Assembly: GCA_963848525.1 (NCBI GenBank)
Contig: CAWKDZ010000005.1
Coordinates: 496,001-560,000, forward strand
DNA from: JACCTU01 sp963848525
GTDB taxonomy: Bacteria; Actinomycetota; Thermoleophilia; Gaiellales; Gaiellaceae
Direction of reading: 5' to 3'
DNA: 64,000 nt
Positions 42,493 to 51,112 of the stretch are shown here, piece by piece; within the stretch, counting starts at the first letter, position 1; each line of letters begins with the position of its first letter. The position numbers and the translations under genes were made by a program. The notes beneath the pieces are model-generated. The model searched no databases. It worked only from the letters and a program-made list of their open reading frames with translations, and was not told the DNA's origin.

Positions 42493-43605
42493 GTGAAGAT
42501 CACGCTTCTGACACGCGAGTACCCGCCCGAGGTCTACGGCGGCGCGGGCGTCCACGTCGACTACCTCGCCCGTGAGCTCGCCCGGCTGATCGAGGTCGAG
42601 GTTCGCTGCTTCGGTGCAGAGCGGGAGGGCGCGCTTGCGTTCCGACCGCCCGAGGAGCTCGCGGACGCGAACGCCGCGCTGAAGACGATCGGCGTCGACG
42701 TCCTGATGGCGTCGGATCTCGACGGGTCACGCCTCGTCCACAGTCACACGTGGTACGCGAACCTCGCCGGGCACCTGGCGAAGCTGCTGCACGGCGTCCC
42801 GCACGTCGCGACGACGCACAGCCTGGAACCGTCCCGCCCGTGGAAGGCCGAGCAGCTCGGCGGCGGCTACCGGCTCTCGAGCTGGTGCGAGCGCGTCGGG
42901 CTCGAGGGCGCGGACGCGGTGATCGCCGTGTCGAAGGGAATGCGCGAGGACGTGCTCGCTGCGTACCCGGCGCTCGACTCCGAGCGTGTGCACGTGATCG
43001 GCAACGGGATCGACACGAACGAGTACCGGCGCGTGGAGACGCGCGGCGCGCTCGAGCGCTACGGCGTGCGCGAGCCGTACGTGCTCTTCGTCGGACGGAT
43101 CACGAAGCAGAAGGGGCTCTCGACCCTGCTCGCCGCGGCGCCCTCGCTCGAGGGCGCGCAGCTCGTGCTCGCGGCGGGCGCGCCGGACACCGAGGAGCTC
43201 GCGCGCGAGACGGAGCAGGCGGTCGCGCGGCTCGACGATGTCGTCTGGATCGAGCAGATGCTGCCGAAGCCGGAGGTGATCGAGCTCCTCTCGCATGCGC
43301 GCGTCTTCGTCTGCCCGTCGATCTACGAGCCGCTCGGCATCGTCAACCTCGAAGCGATGGCGTGCGAGACGGCGGTGGTCGCTTCGCGGGTCGGCGGGAT
43401 CCCGGAGGTCGTGGTCGACGGGGAGACGGGGCTGCTCGTGCCGCCCGAGGACCCGGCCGCGCTCGCCGCATCGATCAACGAGCTCGTCGCGGACCAGGCG
43501 CGGGCAACGCGGATGGGCGAGGCCGGCCGGCTGCGCGCTGTGGAGTCGTTCGGCTGGGACCGCATCGCGGAGCAGACGGTCGCGCTGTACCGCATGCTCG
43601 TGTGA
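42493..43605 (+). CDS. glgA: Glycogen synthase, actinobacterial GT4 type
   Basis: 370 residues. GT-B glycosyltransferase: N-terminal REYPPEVYGGAGVHVDYLA is the GlgA/GlgM signature; THSLEPSRPWKAEQLGGGY is typical of actinobacterial glycogen synthase; the C-terminal donor site shows FVGRITKQKG and CPSIYEPLGIVNLEAMACE with the catalytic Glu pair. It extends alpha-1,4-glucan, or makes maltose-1-phosphate as GlgM does, from ADP-glucose. GTG 42493 lacks a clear Shine-Dalgarno sequence. Confidence 0.9.
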   Translation: MKITLLTREYPPEVYGGAGVHVDYLARELARLIEVEVRCFGAEREGALAFRPPEELADANAALKTIGVDVLMASDLDGSRLVHSHTWYANLAGHLAKLLHGVPHVATTHSLEPSRPWKAEQLGGGYRLSSWCERVGLEGADAVIAVSKGMREDVLAAYPALDSERVHVIGNGIDTNEYRRVETRGALERYGVREPYVLFVGRITKQKGLSTLLAAAPSLEGAQLVLAAGAPDTEELARETEQAVARLDDVVWIEQMLPKPEVIELLSHARVFVCPSIYEPLGIVNLEAMACETAVVASRVGGIPEVVVDGETGLLVPPEDPAALAASINELVADQARATRMGEAGRLRAVESFGWDRIAEQTVALYRMLV

Positions 43606-44213
43606 TGGACTGGGACGCGGTCGCCGAACGCCAGGCTCGTCGCTCGCAGGAGGCGCAGGGAGCCGTGCTGCGCGGGAACGCGGCCTACGGCGCAGGGCTC
43701 GCGCACCTGATGCGCGGCGATCGCGGGGCCGCGCGCGAGTGGCTCGACCGAGCCGTCGGCGCGTACCGCGACAGCTGGTCGGACGCGCCGCCGGGCTCCT
43801 GGGGCCGCCCGATCGCAGGGATGAAGGCGCGGCTGCTCGCAGGCGACCCCGCCGAGGACGAGGCGCGCTGGGCGCTCGATGCCGGCGCCGCGGAGGCGGA
43901 TTCGCCGATCGGCCGCTACGCGGCCGCGCTCGCGTACCTCGTGCTCGGCGAGGACGACCAAGCGCGGGTCCACGCCGACGCGATCCGGACGCGCGACGAC
44001 TTCCCGCGCGACGTGGGCGACGCGCTCGCGATGATCGCCGCCGGCACGGACGTGGTCGGCTACGTCGAGGCAGTCGAGAGCGTGCTCGAGTCGTTCGAGA
44101 CGCGCACCGACTACCTCGAGGACGTCGCCGTCGCCGACACGGTGCTCGTGCTCCAGGCGCTTGCCGAGCGGCGCGGGCTCCACGCCGAGCTCGAGTCAGA
44201 GCTCCTGCCGTAG
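43605..44213 (+). CDS. Hypothetical helical, TPR-like protein
   Basis: 202 residues, mostly helical. Pattern AAYGAGLAHLMRGDRGAAREWL and YAAALAYLVLGEDDQARVHA looks like TPR units; no catalytic motif. ATG overlaps the glgA stop (TGATG), so it is co-transcribed with glycogen synthase and may be a binding partner or regulator. The 3' end overlaps the convergent pgl gene by 18 nt. Confidence 0.7.
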   Translation: MDWDAVAERQARRSQEAQGAVLRGNAAYGAGLAHLMRGDRGAAREWLDRAVGAYRDSWSDAPPGSWGRPIAGMKARLLAGDPAEDEARWALDAGAAEADSPIGRYAAALAYLVLGEDDQARVHADAIRTRDDFPRDVGDALAMIAAGTDVVGYVEAVESVLESFETRTDYLEDVAVADTVLVLQALAERRGLHAELESELLP

Positions 44214-44870
44214 CTCGCTCGCCGCTGCACTGTCGAGGATCACGAGCGTGGTGCCCTGCACCGACCGGATCAAGCTCGCCGGCGCCGCGGCGCTCGGCGG
44301 CTCGGTGAACACGCGCCGCACCGCTTCCGCCTTCGACGCGCCGCTGACGAGGAAGACGACGAGCGGCGCCGACTCGAGCACGGGAATCGTCATCGTCACG
44401 CGGTCGACGAACGGCTCGAGCTGCGACGGTGCGGCGACTGCGCGCCGCTCGCGTTCGTCGATCGCCGGCGCGAACGGGAAGATCGACGCCGCGTGACCGT
44501 CGCTGCCGAGCCCGAGCAGGACGAGGTCGAGCGCAACGCCCTCGAGCTCCTCGTCGTAGCGCGCCGCAGCCTCGTCGGGAGAGCTCTCCCCTTCGATTCG
44601 GTGCACTGCGCCCGGCGCTGACGCGATCTGGTCGAGCAACGTTCGCTTCACGAGCCCGTAGTTCGACCACTCGTGCTCGGGCGGCACGCAGCGCTCGTCA
44701 CCCCACCAGAGCTCGCACGTGCTCCAGTCGGGCCGAAGCGACGCGGCCAGCTCGTAGGCGCGTGCGGGCGTCGAGCCGCCCGTCAGCACGACGTGGCCCG
44801 ACGCTGCGGCGAGCAGGTCGGCGCACGCCCGCGCCGCCGCCTCCTCGTCGGGCTCGATCCGAAGCTCTAC
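44196..44870 (-). CDS. pgl: 6-phosphogluconolactonase (or GlcN6P isomerase-like)
   Basis: 224 residues. LTGGSTPARAYELAAS, WWGDERCVPPEHEWSNYGLV and LLGLGSDGHAASIFP are the Pgl signatures. It hydrolyses 6-phosphogluconolactone in the pentose phosphate pathway. The N-terminus by homology is x-E-L-R-I-E-P; the codon before ELRIEP is GTA (44870-44868), overlapping the proC stop, and no ATG/GTG/TTG is available in frame until far inside. Either a near-cognate start coupled to proC termination or a base error. Confidence 0.85.
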   Translation of the reverse strand, partial: VELRIEPDEEAAARACADLLAAASGHVVLTGGSTPARAYELAASLRPDWSTCELWWGDERCVPPEHEWSNYGLVKRTLLDQIASAPGAVHRIEGESSPDEAAARYDEELEGVALDLVLLGLGSDGHAASIFPFAPAIDERERRAVAAPSQLEPFVDRVTMTIPVLESAPLVVFLVSGASKAEAVRRVFTEPPSAAAPASLIRSVQGTTLVILDSAAASELRQEL

Positions 44871-45670
44871 GGCTTGCCCGCGGCGAGCTCCTGCGAGCGC
44901 TCCATCGCCGCCTGAATCGCGTTCAGGAACGCGGCGCGGACGCCCTCTTGCTCGAGCACGCGGATCGCGCGGATCGTCGTGCCGCCGGGGGACGTGACCG
45001 CCTCGCGCAAGTCGACCGGGTGCATCTTCTCGTCGCGCAACAGCTTCGCCGTCCCGAGCATCGTCTGCACGACGAGCTGCGTCGAGACCTCGCGCGAGAG
45101 GCCGAGCAGGATCCCGGCCTCGATCATCGCCTCGGCGAGCAGCGCGAAGTACGCGGGCCCCGAGCCCGAGACCGCCGTGACCGCGTCCATCGCCGACTCG
45201 GGGAGCCGCACGACCCGGCCGAGGTGCAGGAGGACGCTCTCCGCGAGGTCGAGGTGGGCGTCGTCCGCGTGCGCGCCGGCGGCGAGGCCTGCGATGCCCT
45301 CGTGCACGGTCGAGGGCGCGTTCGGCATCGCCCGCACGACCGGGACCCCCGAGTCGAGGCGCGACTCGATCTGCGCGGTCGTGATCGCGGCCGCGACCGA
45401 GAGCACGGTCTGCTCGGAGGAGAGCGCCGGCGCCACCTCGCCGAGCAGCGCGTCGTAGTCCTGCGGCTTGACGGCGATCACCACGAGCTTCGCGCCGCTC
45501 ACGGCCTCCGGGTTGGAGCGCGTAGCCTCGACGCCGTAGCGCTCGCGAAGCTCCGCGAGCCGTTCCTCGCGGCGCGCCGTCACGACCACGTCCGTCCAGC
45601 CCGAGCTGAGCAGACCGGCGAGCAGCGACTCGCCGATCTTCCCGGTGCCGAGGATCGCGAGGCGCTCCAT
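44867..45670 (-). CDS. proC: Pyrroline-5-carboxylate reductase
   Basis: 267 residues. N-terminal Rossmann motif LAILGTGKIGESLLAGL, and C-terminal dimer/substrate region AVSGSGPAYFALLAEAMIEAG with TSPGGTTIRAI, the ProC signature. It performs the last step of proline synthesis with NADPH. ATG 45670 is leaderless in appearance: TAGAGT (45682-45677) is 6 nt upstream. Pgl follows with overlapping ends. Confidence 0.95.
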   Translation of the reverse strand: MERLAILGTGKIGESLLAGLLSSGWTDVVVTARREERLAELRERYGVEATRSNPEAVSGAKLVVIAVKPQDYDALLGEVAPALSSEQTVLSVAAAITTAQIESRLDSGVPVVRAMPNAPSTVHEGIAGLAAGAHADDAHLDLAESVLLHLGRVVRLPESAMDAVTAVSGSGPAYFALLAEAMIEAGILLGLSREVSTQLVVQTMLGTAKLLRDEKMHPVDLREAVTSPGGTTIRAIRVLEQEGVRAAFLNAIQAAMERSQELAAGKP

Positions 45671-45679
45671 GCTCGAACT

Positions 45680-46624
45680 CTAAGCCGCGCGCGACGAAAT
45701 GCGATGCGGCGGCTTGCGGACTCGCGCGCCCTCGGGCAGCGGGATCAGTCCTCGCGCGAAACCAGCCATCAGGTAGACGCTCGCGAGGCCGGCCCACTCG
45801 CCGTACGGCTCCAGCAGCGCAGCGGTCTCGTGGCCCTCGACCCAGCGGCCCTCGAGCGCGATCGCGAGCTGGACCAGGCCGAGGTCGCCGACGAGCCCGA
45901 GCTCTCGCCGCCCAAGGCCTTCGAGGCCGACGACGCCGACCGACCACGGGCCGAGCCCGCGCTCGCGCTCGAGGCGCTCGGCGACGACCGGCGAGGGGAG
46001 CTGCTTGAGGCGTTCGAGCTCGACCGAGCGGCATACCCGCGCGAGCGTCGCGCCGCGCCGCGCGTGCAGGCCGAGCGCGCGCAGCTCGGCGGGCGAGGCA
46101 CGCGCGAGCGTCGCGCAGTCGGGCGAAGCGTGCAGGTCGCCGACGGGAGCTGAGAGCTTCCGCACGATCCGCCGCTCGATCTGGCGAGCCGTCCGAGAGT
46201 CGATCAACTGCCCGCAGAGCGCGCGCAGCAGGGCGTGCGAGACCGTCGCCACGCGCAGAACGCGCTTGCCCTGGAGGTGTGCGATCGGTCCCTTGAGCAG
46301 CTTGTCGTGCTTGAAGCGGCGCAGGAACTCGGTGTGGTCGTCGTCCACCGCGAGCATCCAGCGGAGGTGATCGACGGCCTCCTCGTTCGGCCCGCGCACG
46401 ATGACCGTTCCGTCGCGCCGCTGCGCCGCGAGCACCTGCACGTCGCCGACGACGGCGCGCAGGACGCCGTCGCGCCAGCGCCGCGTCGCGTCGGAGGCAC
46501 CGCGCGCGGTGAGCTCGAGTGAGTACGGACCCGCCGGGCGGATCCGCGCCGTGACCGTCGCTTCGCTCATGAGCTGCCGCCGCATCCTGATCGAGCGGCC
46601 GGACGCGGGCAACAAATCCCGCAC
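45680..46624 (-). CDS. HhH-GPD DNA glycosylase (AlkA/3-methyladenine type)
   Basis: 314 residues. Helix-hairpin-helix region LPSPVVAERLERERGLGPWS followed by GLVGDLGLVQLA, where Asp matches the catalytic base of the superfamily. The N-terminal AlkA-like beta domain covers about 25-110. It excises alkylated or deaminated bases. GTG 46624 is supported by TATACC (46636-46631) 6 nt upstream; ATG 46570 eighteen codons later is the alternative. Divergent from the O-antigen-ligase-like gene. Confidence 0.85.
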   Translation of the reverse strand: MRDLLPASGRSIRMRRQLMSEATVTARIRPAGPYSLELTARGASDATRRWRDGVLRAVVGDVQVLAAQRRDGTVIVRGPNEEAVDHLRWMLAVDDDHTEFLRRFKHDKLLKGPIAHLQGKRVLRVATVSHALLRALCGQLIDSRTARQIERRIVRKLSAPVGDLHASPDCATLARASPAELRALGLHARRGATLARVCRSVELERLKQLPSPVVAERLERERGLGPWSVGVVGLEGLGRRELGLVGDLGLVQLAIALEGRWVEGHETAALLEPYGEWAGLASVYLMAGFARGLIPLPEGARVRKPPHRISSRAA

Positions 46625-46630
46625 ACAGCC

Positions 46631-46640
46631 GGTATAGCCT
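46631..46640. promoter_or_regulatory. Overlapping divergent -10 boxes: glycosylase and O-antigen-ligase-like genes
   Basis: Leftward TATACC (46636-46631) is 6 nt before GTG 46624; rightward TAGCCT (46635-46640) is 6 nt before GTG 46647. They share the TA at 46635-46636. Only 22 bp separate the two start codons, so both mRNAs should be leaderless. Confidence 0.55.
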
Positions 46641-46646
46641 CAGCCC

Positions 46647-48023
46647 GTGGCGGTCGTCGCGCTCGCCGTCTACGCCGCTGCGCTGGCCGCCTCCGGGCTC
46701 GCCGTCTGGCGTCGGCCGGTGATCGCCGTCTACGCGTTCGTCGTCGGCCTCGTCCTCCACAACGCCGTCATGGCAGCGCTCTTCGCGGCCGGCGTGCGCG
46801 GCGCCGAGCTCACGGCGATCGCAGCCTGGAAAGAGGTGCTGCTGGCGGTGGCGCTCGCGCGAGTCGCGCGCGATGCGCTCGCGGCGGGCCGGCTCCCGTT
46901 CCGCCCGGGGATCGTCGACGCGCTCGCGCTCACGTTCGCCGGGTTCGTCTTGCTCTACGCGGTGTTGCCGCAGGGCTGGCTCGACGGCGAGGCCGACGCG
47001 AGGGCCGTCCTGCTCGGCCTCCGGCACGGGCTCGCGTGCGTAGCCGCCTACTTCCTCGGCCGCTCGCTCGTCCTGCCCCCGCTGCGCCGACTCGTCCTCG
47101 TCGCCGCCGCGGCGGTCGCGGCCCTCGGCGTGCTCGAGGCCTACCTCGTCCCGATCGAGTGGTGGGAGGACGCGGACGTGCCCGCGTACTTCGCCGAACA
47201 GCTCGACTTCGAGCACAACGGGCCGCGCGGGCTGCCCGAGAACTTCGTCTTCAACACCGGCGACGAGGACGACCTTCTGCGCCGCTCCGTCTCGACGTTC
47301 CTGAGCCCGCTCGCGCTCGCGTACATGATCGTCGTCGCGCTTCTGCTCTGGGCCGCGGAGCCTCGCCGCCGGTGGCCGCTCGCGGCGGTGGCGGCCGTCG
47401 GCCTGCTCTTCACGTTCACGCGCGCCGCGTTTCTCGCGCTCGCCGGCGGGCTCGTCGTGCTCGCGCTCCTGCGCCGGACGTGGTGGCCCGCGCTGGCCGC
47501 CGCGGCAACCATCGCGGTCGCCGCGGTCTGGACGCAGGTGTACCCGACGGTGGCGCCCGAGACGACCTGGTCGCAGGAGGACCTCGAGGAGCAGCGGCGC
47601 CGCGCGCGCGAGCTCGGCGTGCCCCCGGGCGAAACGGTCTCGTTGAACGAGCCGTCGATCCGCAGCCACCTGACCGCGCTGCGCGACGGGGTCGAGACCG
47701 TGCTGCGGCACCCGCAGGGCTACGGGCTCGGCAACGCGGGCGCGACCGCGCTCCGCAGCGACGTCCCGCTCAAGGCGGGCGAGTCGACGTACACGGAGCT
47801 CGGTGTCGAGACCGGCTTGCTCGGCGCGCTCGCGTTCATCGCCTGGAACGCCGCGCTCTTCTGGGGCCTCGCCCGCGCGGGGGCGGCGGGCACGGCCGCC
47901 GCGCTCGCAGCGGTGCTGGCGCTCGCGATCCAGACCGACGTGCTCGGGACCCCCTGGCTTGCGTACGTGCTGTGGATCCTCGCCGGGGCGCGGCTGAGCG
48001 CGAGCACTCTCGGTAAGAGCTAG
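46647..48023 (+). CDS. O-antigen ligase/polymerase-like membrane protein
   Basis: 458 residues with about 11 membrane helices and one large external loop (about 180-225 and 290-345) containing RSVSTFLSPLALAY and HPQGYGLGNAGATALRS. This layout and the ETVLRHPQGYGLG segment fit Wzy/WaaL-type proteins that join surface glycans. The exact polymer is unknown and no glycan cluster is adjacent. GTG 46647 has TAGCCT 6 nt upstream. Confidence 0.78.
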   Translation: MAVVALAVYAAALAASGLAVWRRPVIAVYAFVVGLVLHNAVMAALFAAGVRGAELTAIAAWKEVLLAVALARVARDALAAGRLPFRPGIVDALALTFAGFVLLYAVLPQGWLDGEADARAVLLGLRHGLACVAAYFLGRSLVLPPLRRLVLVAAAAVAALGVLEAYLVPIEWWEDADVPAYFAEQLDFEHNGPRGLPENFVFNTGDEDDLLRRSVSTFLSPLALAYMIVVALLLWAAEPRRRWPLAAVAAVGLLFTFTRAAFLALAGGLVVLALLRRTWWPALAAAATIAVAAVWTQVYPTVAPETTWSQEDLEEQRRRARELGVPPGETVSLNEPSIRSHLTALRDGVETVLRHPQGYGLGNAGATALRSDVPLKAGESTYTELGVETGLLGALAFIAWNAALFWGLARAGAAGTAAALAAVLALAIQTDVLGTPWLAYVLWILAGARLSASTLGKS

Positions 48024-48036
48024 CCTGAGCCGAAGC

Positions 48037-49878
48037 ATGGCCAAGCAGGTCGAACAGGTTCACGATGTCGTGATCCGGTTCGCGGGCGACTCCGGGGACG
48101 GGATGCAGCTGACGGGGGGTCGGTTCACCAGCGAGACGGCGGCGCTCGGGAACGATCTGTCGACGTTGCCGGACTTCCCGGCCGAGATCCGCGCGCCCGC
48201 GGGCTCGCTGCCCGGCGTCTCGGGCTTCCAGATCCACTTCTCCGACCACGACATCCTCACGCCGGGCGACCGGCCGGACGTGCTCGTGGCGATGAACCCC
48301 GCCGCGCTGCGCACGAACCTGAACGACCTGCCGACAGGCGGCACGCTCGTCCTCAACCGCGACGCCTTCAGCGAGCGCAACCTCCAGAAGGCGGGCTACA
48401 CGGCGAACCCGCTCGAGGACGCGACGCTCGACGACTACAAGCTGCACGCGATTCCGCTGACCTCGATGACGGTCGAGGCGCTGAAGGGCATCGAGGGTGT
48501 CACCTCACGCGAGGCCGAGCGCTCGAAGAACTTCTTCGCGCTCGGGCTGATGTCGTGGCTGTACGGGCGGCCGACCGAGAACACGCTCGAGTTCATCCAG
48601 ACGAAGTTCGCCAAGCGCCCTGAGATCGCGGAGGCGAACCGCCGCGCGTTCGAGGCGGGGTGGAACTACGGCGAGACGTCGGAGGACTTCCTCGTCCAGT
48701 ACGAGGTCGCCCCGGCGGCGCTCGCGCCCGGGCTCTACCGGCAGATCACCGGGAACCAGGCGCTCGCGTACGGGCTGATCGCCGCGTCGGTGAAGTCGCA
48801 GCTGCCGTTCTTCCTCGGCGCGTACCCGATCACGCCCGCGTCCGGGATCCTCGAAGAGCTCGCGCACCACAAGGAGTTCGGCGTCCGCACGTTCCAGGCC
48901 GAGGACGAGATCGCAGCCGTCGGCGCGGCGCTCGGCGCGAGCTTCGGCGGCTCGCTCGGCGTCTGCACGTCGGCCGGTCCCGGCGTCGTCCTGAAGGCGG
49001 AGACCGTCGGGCTCGGGGTGACGCTCGAGCTTCCGCTCGTGATCATCGACGTGCAGCGCGCCGGCCCCTCGACCGGGATGCCGACGAAGCCCGAGCAGGC
49101 CGACCTGCTGATGGTGCTCTACGGGCGCAACTCGGAGAACCCCGTCCCGGTGATCGCCGCGGCGACGCCGGGCGACTGCTTCGACTGCGCGCTCGAGGCC
49201 GTGCGGATCGCGATCAAGTACCGCACGCCCGTGTACCTGCTCTCGGACGCCTACCTCGCGAACGGCGCCGAGCCGTGGCCGATCCCCGACCTCGACGCGA
49301 TCCCGCCGATCGACGCCGACCTGACGACCGAGCCGCCCGACGACGGCGTCTTTCTCCCGTACGCGCGCGACCCCGAGACGCTCGCGCGGCCGTGGGCGAT
49401 CCCGGGCACGCCCGGGCTCGAGCATCGGATCGGCGGGCTCGAGAAGCAGGACGGGACGGGCAACGTCAGCTACGACCCGGACAACCACGACAAGATGGTG
49501 CGGCTGCGCGCGCAGAAGGTCGCGGGCATCGCGGCGGACATCCCCGAGCTCGCCGTCGACGATCCCGACGGCGACGCGCGGCTGCTCGTGCTCAGCTGGG
49601 GCGGCTCGTTCGGGCCGGTGCACGCCGGCGTGATCAGAGCGCGGAAGGAAGGGCACGCCGTCGCGCACGCACATCTCCGGTACCTCAACCCGTTCCCGCG
49701 GAACACGGGCGAGGTGCTCGCACGCTACGACAACGTGCTCGTGCCCGAGATCAACCTCGGCCAGCTGCTCAAGCTCGTGCGCGCGGAGTTCCTCGTCGAC
49801 GCGGTCGGCTACAACCGCGTGCGCGGCGTGCCGTTCCGGGCGGCGGAGGTCCACGAGGCGATCGAGGCGATGTTGTGA
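48037..49878 (+). CDS. korA: 2-oxoacid:ferredoxin oxidoreductase, fused gamma-alpha subunit
   Basis: 613 residues: N-terminal gamma domain (VIRFAGDSGDGMQLTGGRFT, about 8-190) fused to the alpha/pyrimidine-binding domain (GNQALAYGLIAASVKSQLPF, YPITPASGILEEL, QRAGPSTGMPTKPEQADL). With the beta subunit downstream it oxidatively decarboxylates 2-oxoglutarate or another 2-oxoacid to the acyl-CoA, reducing ferredoxin. ATG 48037 has TAGCCT (48021-48026) 10 nt upstream, built on the preceding stop codon. Overlaps korB by GTGA. Confidence 0.94.
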   Translation: MAKQVEQVHDVVIRFAGDSGDGMQLTGGRFTSETAALGNDLSTLPDFPAEIRAPAGSLPGVSGFQIHFSDHDILTPGDRPDVLVAMNPAALRTNLNDLPTGGTLVLNRDAFSERNLQKAGYTANPLEDATLDDYKLHAIPLTSMTVEALKGIEGVTSREAERSKNFFALGLMSWLYGRPTENTLEFIQTKFAKRPEIAEANRRAFEAGWNYGETSEDFLVQYEVAPAALAPGLYRQITGNQALAYGLIAASVKSQLPFFLGAYPITPASGILEELAHHKEFGVRTFQAEDEIAAVGAALGASFGGSLGVCTSAGPGVVLKAETVGLGVTLELPLVIIDVQRAGPSTGMPTKPEQADLLMVLYGRNSENPVPVIAAATPGDCFDCALEAVRIAIKYRTPVYLLSDAYLANGAEPWPIPDLDAIPPIDADLTTEPPDDGVFLPYARDPETLARPWAIPGTPGLEHRIGGLEKQDGTGNVSYDPDNHDKMVRLRAQKVAGIAADIPELAVDDPDGDARLLVLSWGGSFGPVHAGVIRARKEGHAVAHAHLRYLNPFPRNTGEVLARYDNVLVPEINLGQLLKLVRAEFLVDAVGYNRVRGVPFRAAEVHEAIEAML

Positions 49879-50888
49879 GCACAGGCGAGGGCAACGGCAA
49901 CCTGATCCAGCTGACCGCGAAGGACTTCAAGTCCGACCAGGAGGTGCGCTGGTGCCCGGGCTGCGGCGACTACGCGATCCTCGCCGCGGTGCAGGGTTTC
50001 ATGCCGGAGCTCAAGCTCGAGCGCGAGAAGATCGTCTTCGTCTCGGGAATCGGCTGCGCCGCGCGCTTCCCGTACTACATGCAGGCGTACGGGATGCACT
50101 CGATCCACGGGCGCGCGCCCGCGATCGCGACCGGGCTCGCGGTCACGCGGCAGGACCTCTCGGTCTGGGTCGTCACCGGGGACGGCGACGCGCTCTCGAT
50201 CGGAGGCAACCACCTGATCCACGCGCTGCGCCGCAACGTCAACCTCAAGCTCCTGATGTTCAACAACCAGATCTACGGCCTGACGAAGGGTCAGTACTCG
50301 CCGACGTCGCCGATCGGCCAGCGCAGCGGGTCGACGCCGATGGGCTCGATCGACAACCCGTTCAACCCGCTCTCGCTCGCGATCGGCACGGACGCGACGT
50401 TTGTCGCCCGCGCGATCGACACCGACAAGAAGGAGCTGACCGAGGTGCTGCGCGCGGCCGCTCTGCACCGCGGCTCCGCGTTCGTCGAGATCTTCCAGAA
50501 CTGCAACATCTACAACGACAACGCGTTCGAGCAGGTCCGCGACGACAAGACGAACCGGATCTACCTCCGGCACGGCGAGCCGGTGCGGTTCGGCGCCGAC
50601 GGCGAACGCGGCGTGCGGCTTCGCCCGGACGGCTCGGTCGAGGTCTTCGAGGGCGACGGCGAAGCGCTCGTCTGGGACGCGCACCACGTCGAGCCGTCGC
50701 TCGCGTTCGCGATGTCCCGGCTCACGCTCGGCGCGGTCGGCGCGGCGCCGTTCGGTGTCTTCCGCGCGGTCGAGCGGCCGGTCTACGACGACCAGATGGC
50801 CGAGCAGCTCGAGCAGGCGAAGGCTTCGAAGGGCGAAGGCGACCTGGCCGCGCTCGTCGCCTCCGGCGACACCTGGGAGATCGGCTGA
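49875..50888 (+). CDS. korB: 2-oxoacid:ferredoxin oxidoreductase, beta subunit (TPP/4Fe-4S)
   Basis: 337 residues. RWCPGCGDYAIL and SGIGCAARFPYYM hold cluster-binding Cys; VTGDGDALSIGGNHLIHALR with FNNQIYGLTKGQYSPTSP is the TPP-Mg site; ENCN-type IFQNCNIYNDNAF follows. Size and motifs match the KorB of two-subunit actinobacterial enzymes. GTG 49875 overlaps the korA stop. A small membrane protein follows at 5 nt. Confidence 0.94.
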   Translation: MSTGEGNGNLIQLTAKDFKSDQEVRWCPGCGDYAILAAVQGFMPELKLEREKIVFVSGIGCAARFPYYMQAYGMHSIHGRAPAIATGLAVTRQDLSVWVVTGDGDALSIGGNHLIHALRRNVNLKLLMFNNQIYGLTKGQYSPTSPIGQRSGSTPMGSIDNPFNPLSLAIGTDATFVARAIDTDKKELTEVLRAAALHRGSAFVEIFQNCNIYNDNAFEQVRDDKTNRIYLRHGEPVRFGADGERGVRLRPDGSVEVFEGDGEALVWDAHHVEPSLAFAMSRLTLGAVGAAPFGVFRAVERPVYDDQMAEQLEQAKASKGEGDLAALVASGDTWEIG

Positions 50889-50893
50889 CGTAG

Positions 50894-51112
50894 ATGGGGC
50901 TCTTCTGGGACAAGCCGAACGCGGAGGCCGCGGCTGAGTTCCAGTGGGCGCGATTTCTCGGGATCGGGCTGATCTTCGTCGGTCTCCTCCTTGGAGGGCT
51001 CTGGGCCGAGTCTGCCGGCCGCGCCGGCGGAGCCGGGTTTCTCTACGGCTGCGCGGGGGGCACGTTCACGATCTGGATCGGCTTCCTCGCCGTCGAGACC
51101 TACCGGCGCTAG
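50894..51112 (+). CDS. Small two-helix membrane protein
   Basis: 72 residues. Short amphipathic start MGLFWDKPNAEAAAEFQWA, then two membrane helices, FLGIGLIFVGLLLGGLWA and AGFLYGCAGGTFTIWIGFLA. Not recognised. Position right after korB suggests co-transcription, perhaps with a role at the membrane side of ferredoxin oxidation, but this is inference from order only. Stop shares CTAG with the convergent haemolysin III-like gene. Confidence 0.75.
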   Translation: MGLFWDKPNAEAAAEFQWARFLGIGLIFVGLLLGGLWAESAGRAGGAGFLYGCAGGTFTIWIGFLAVETYRR

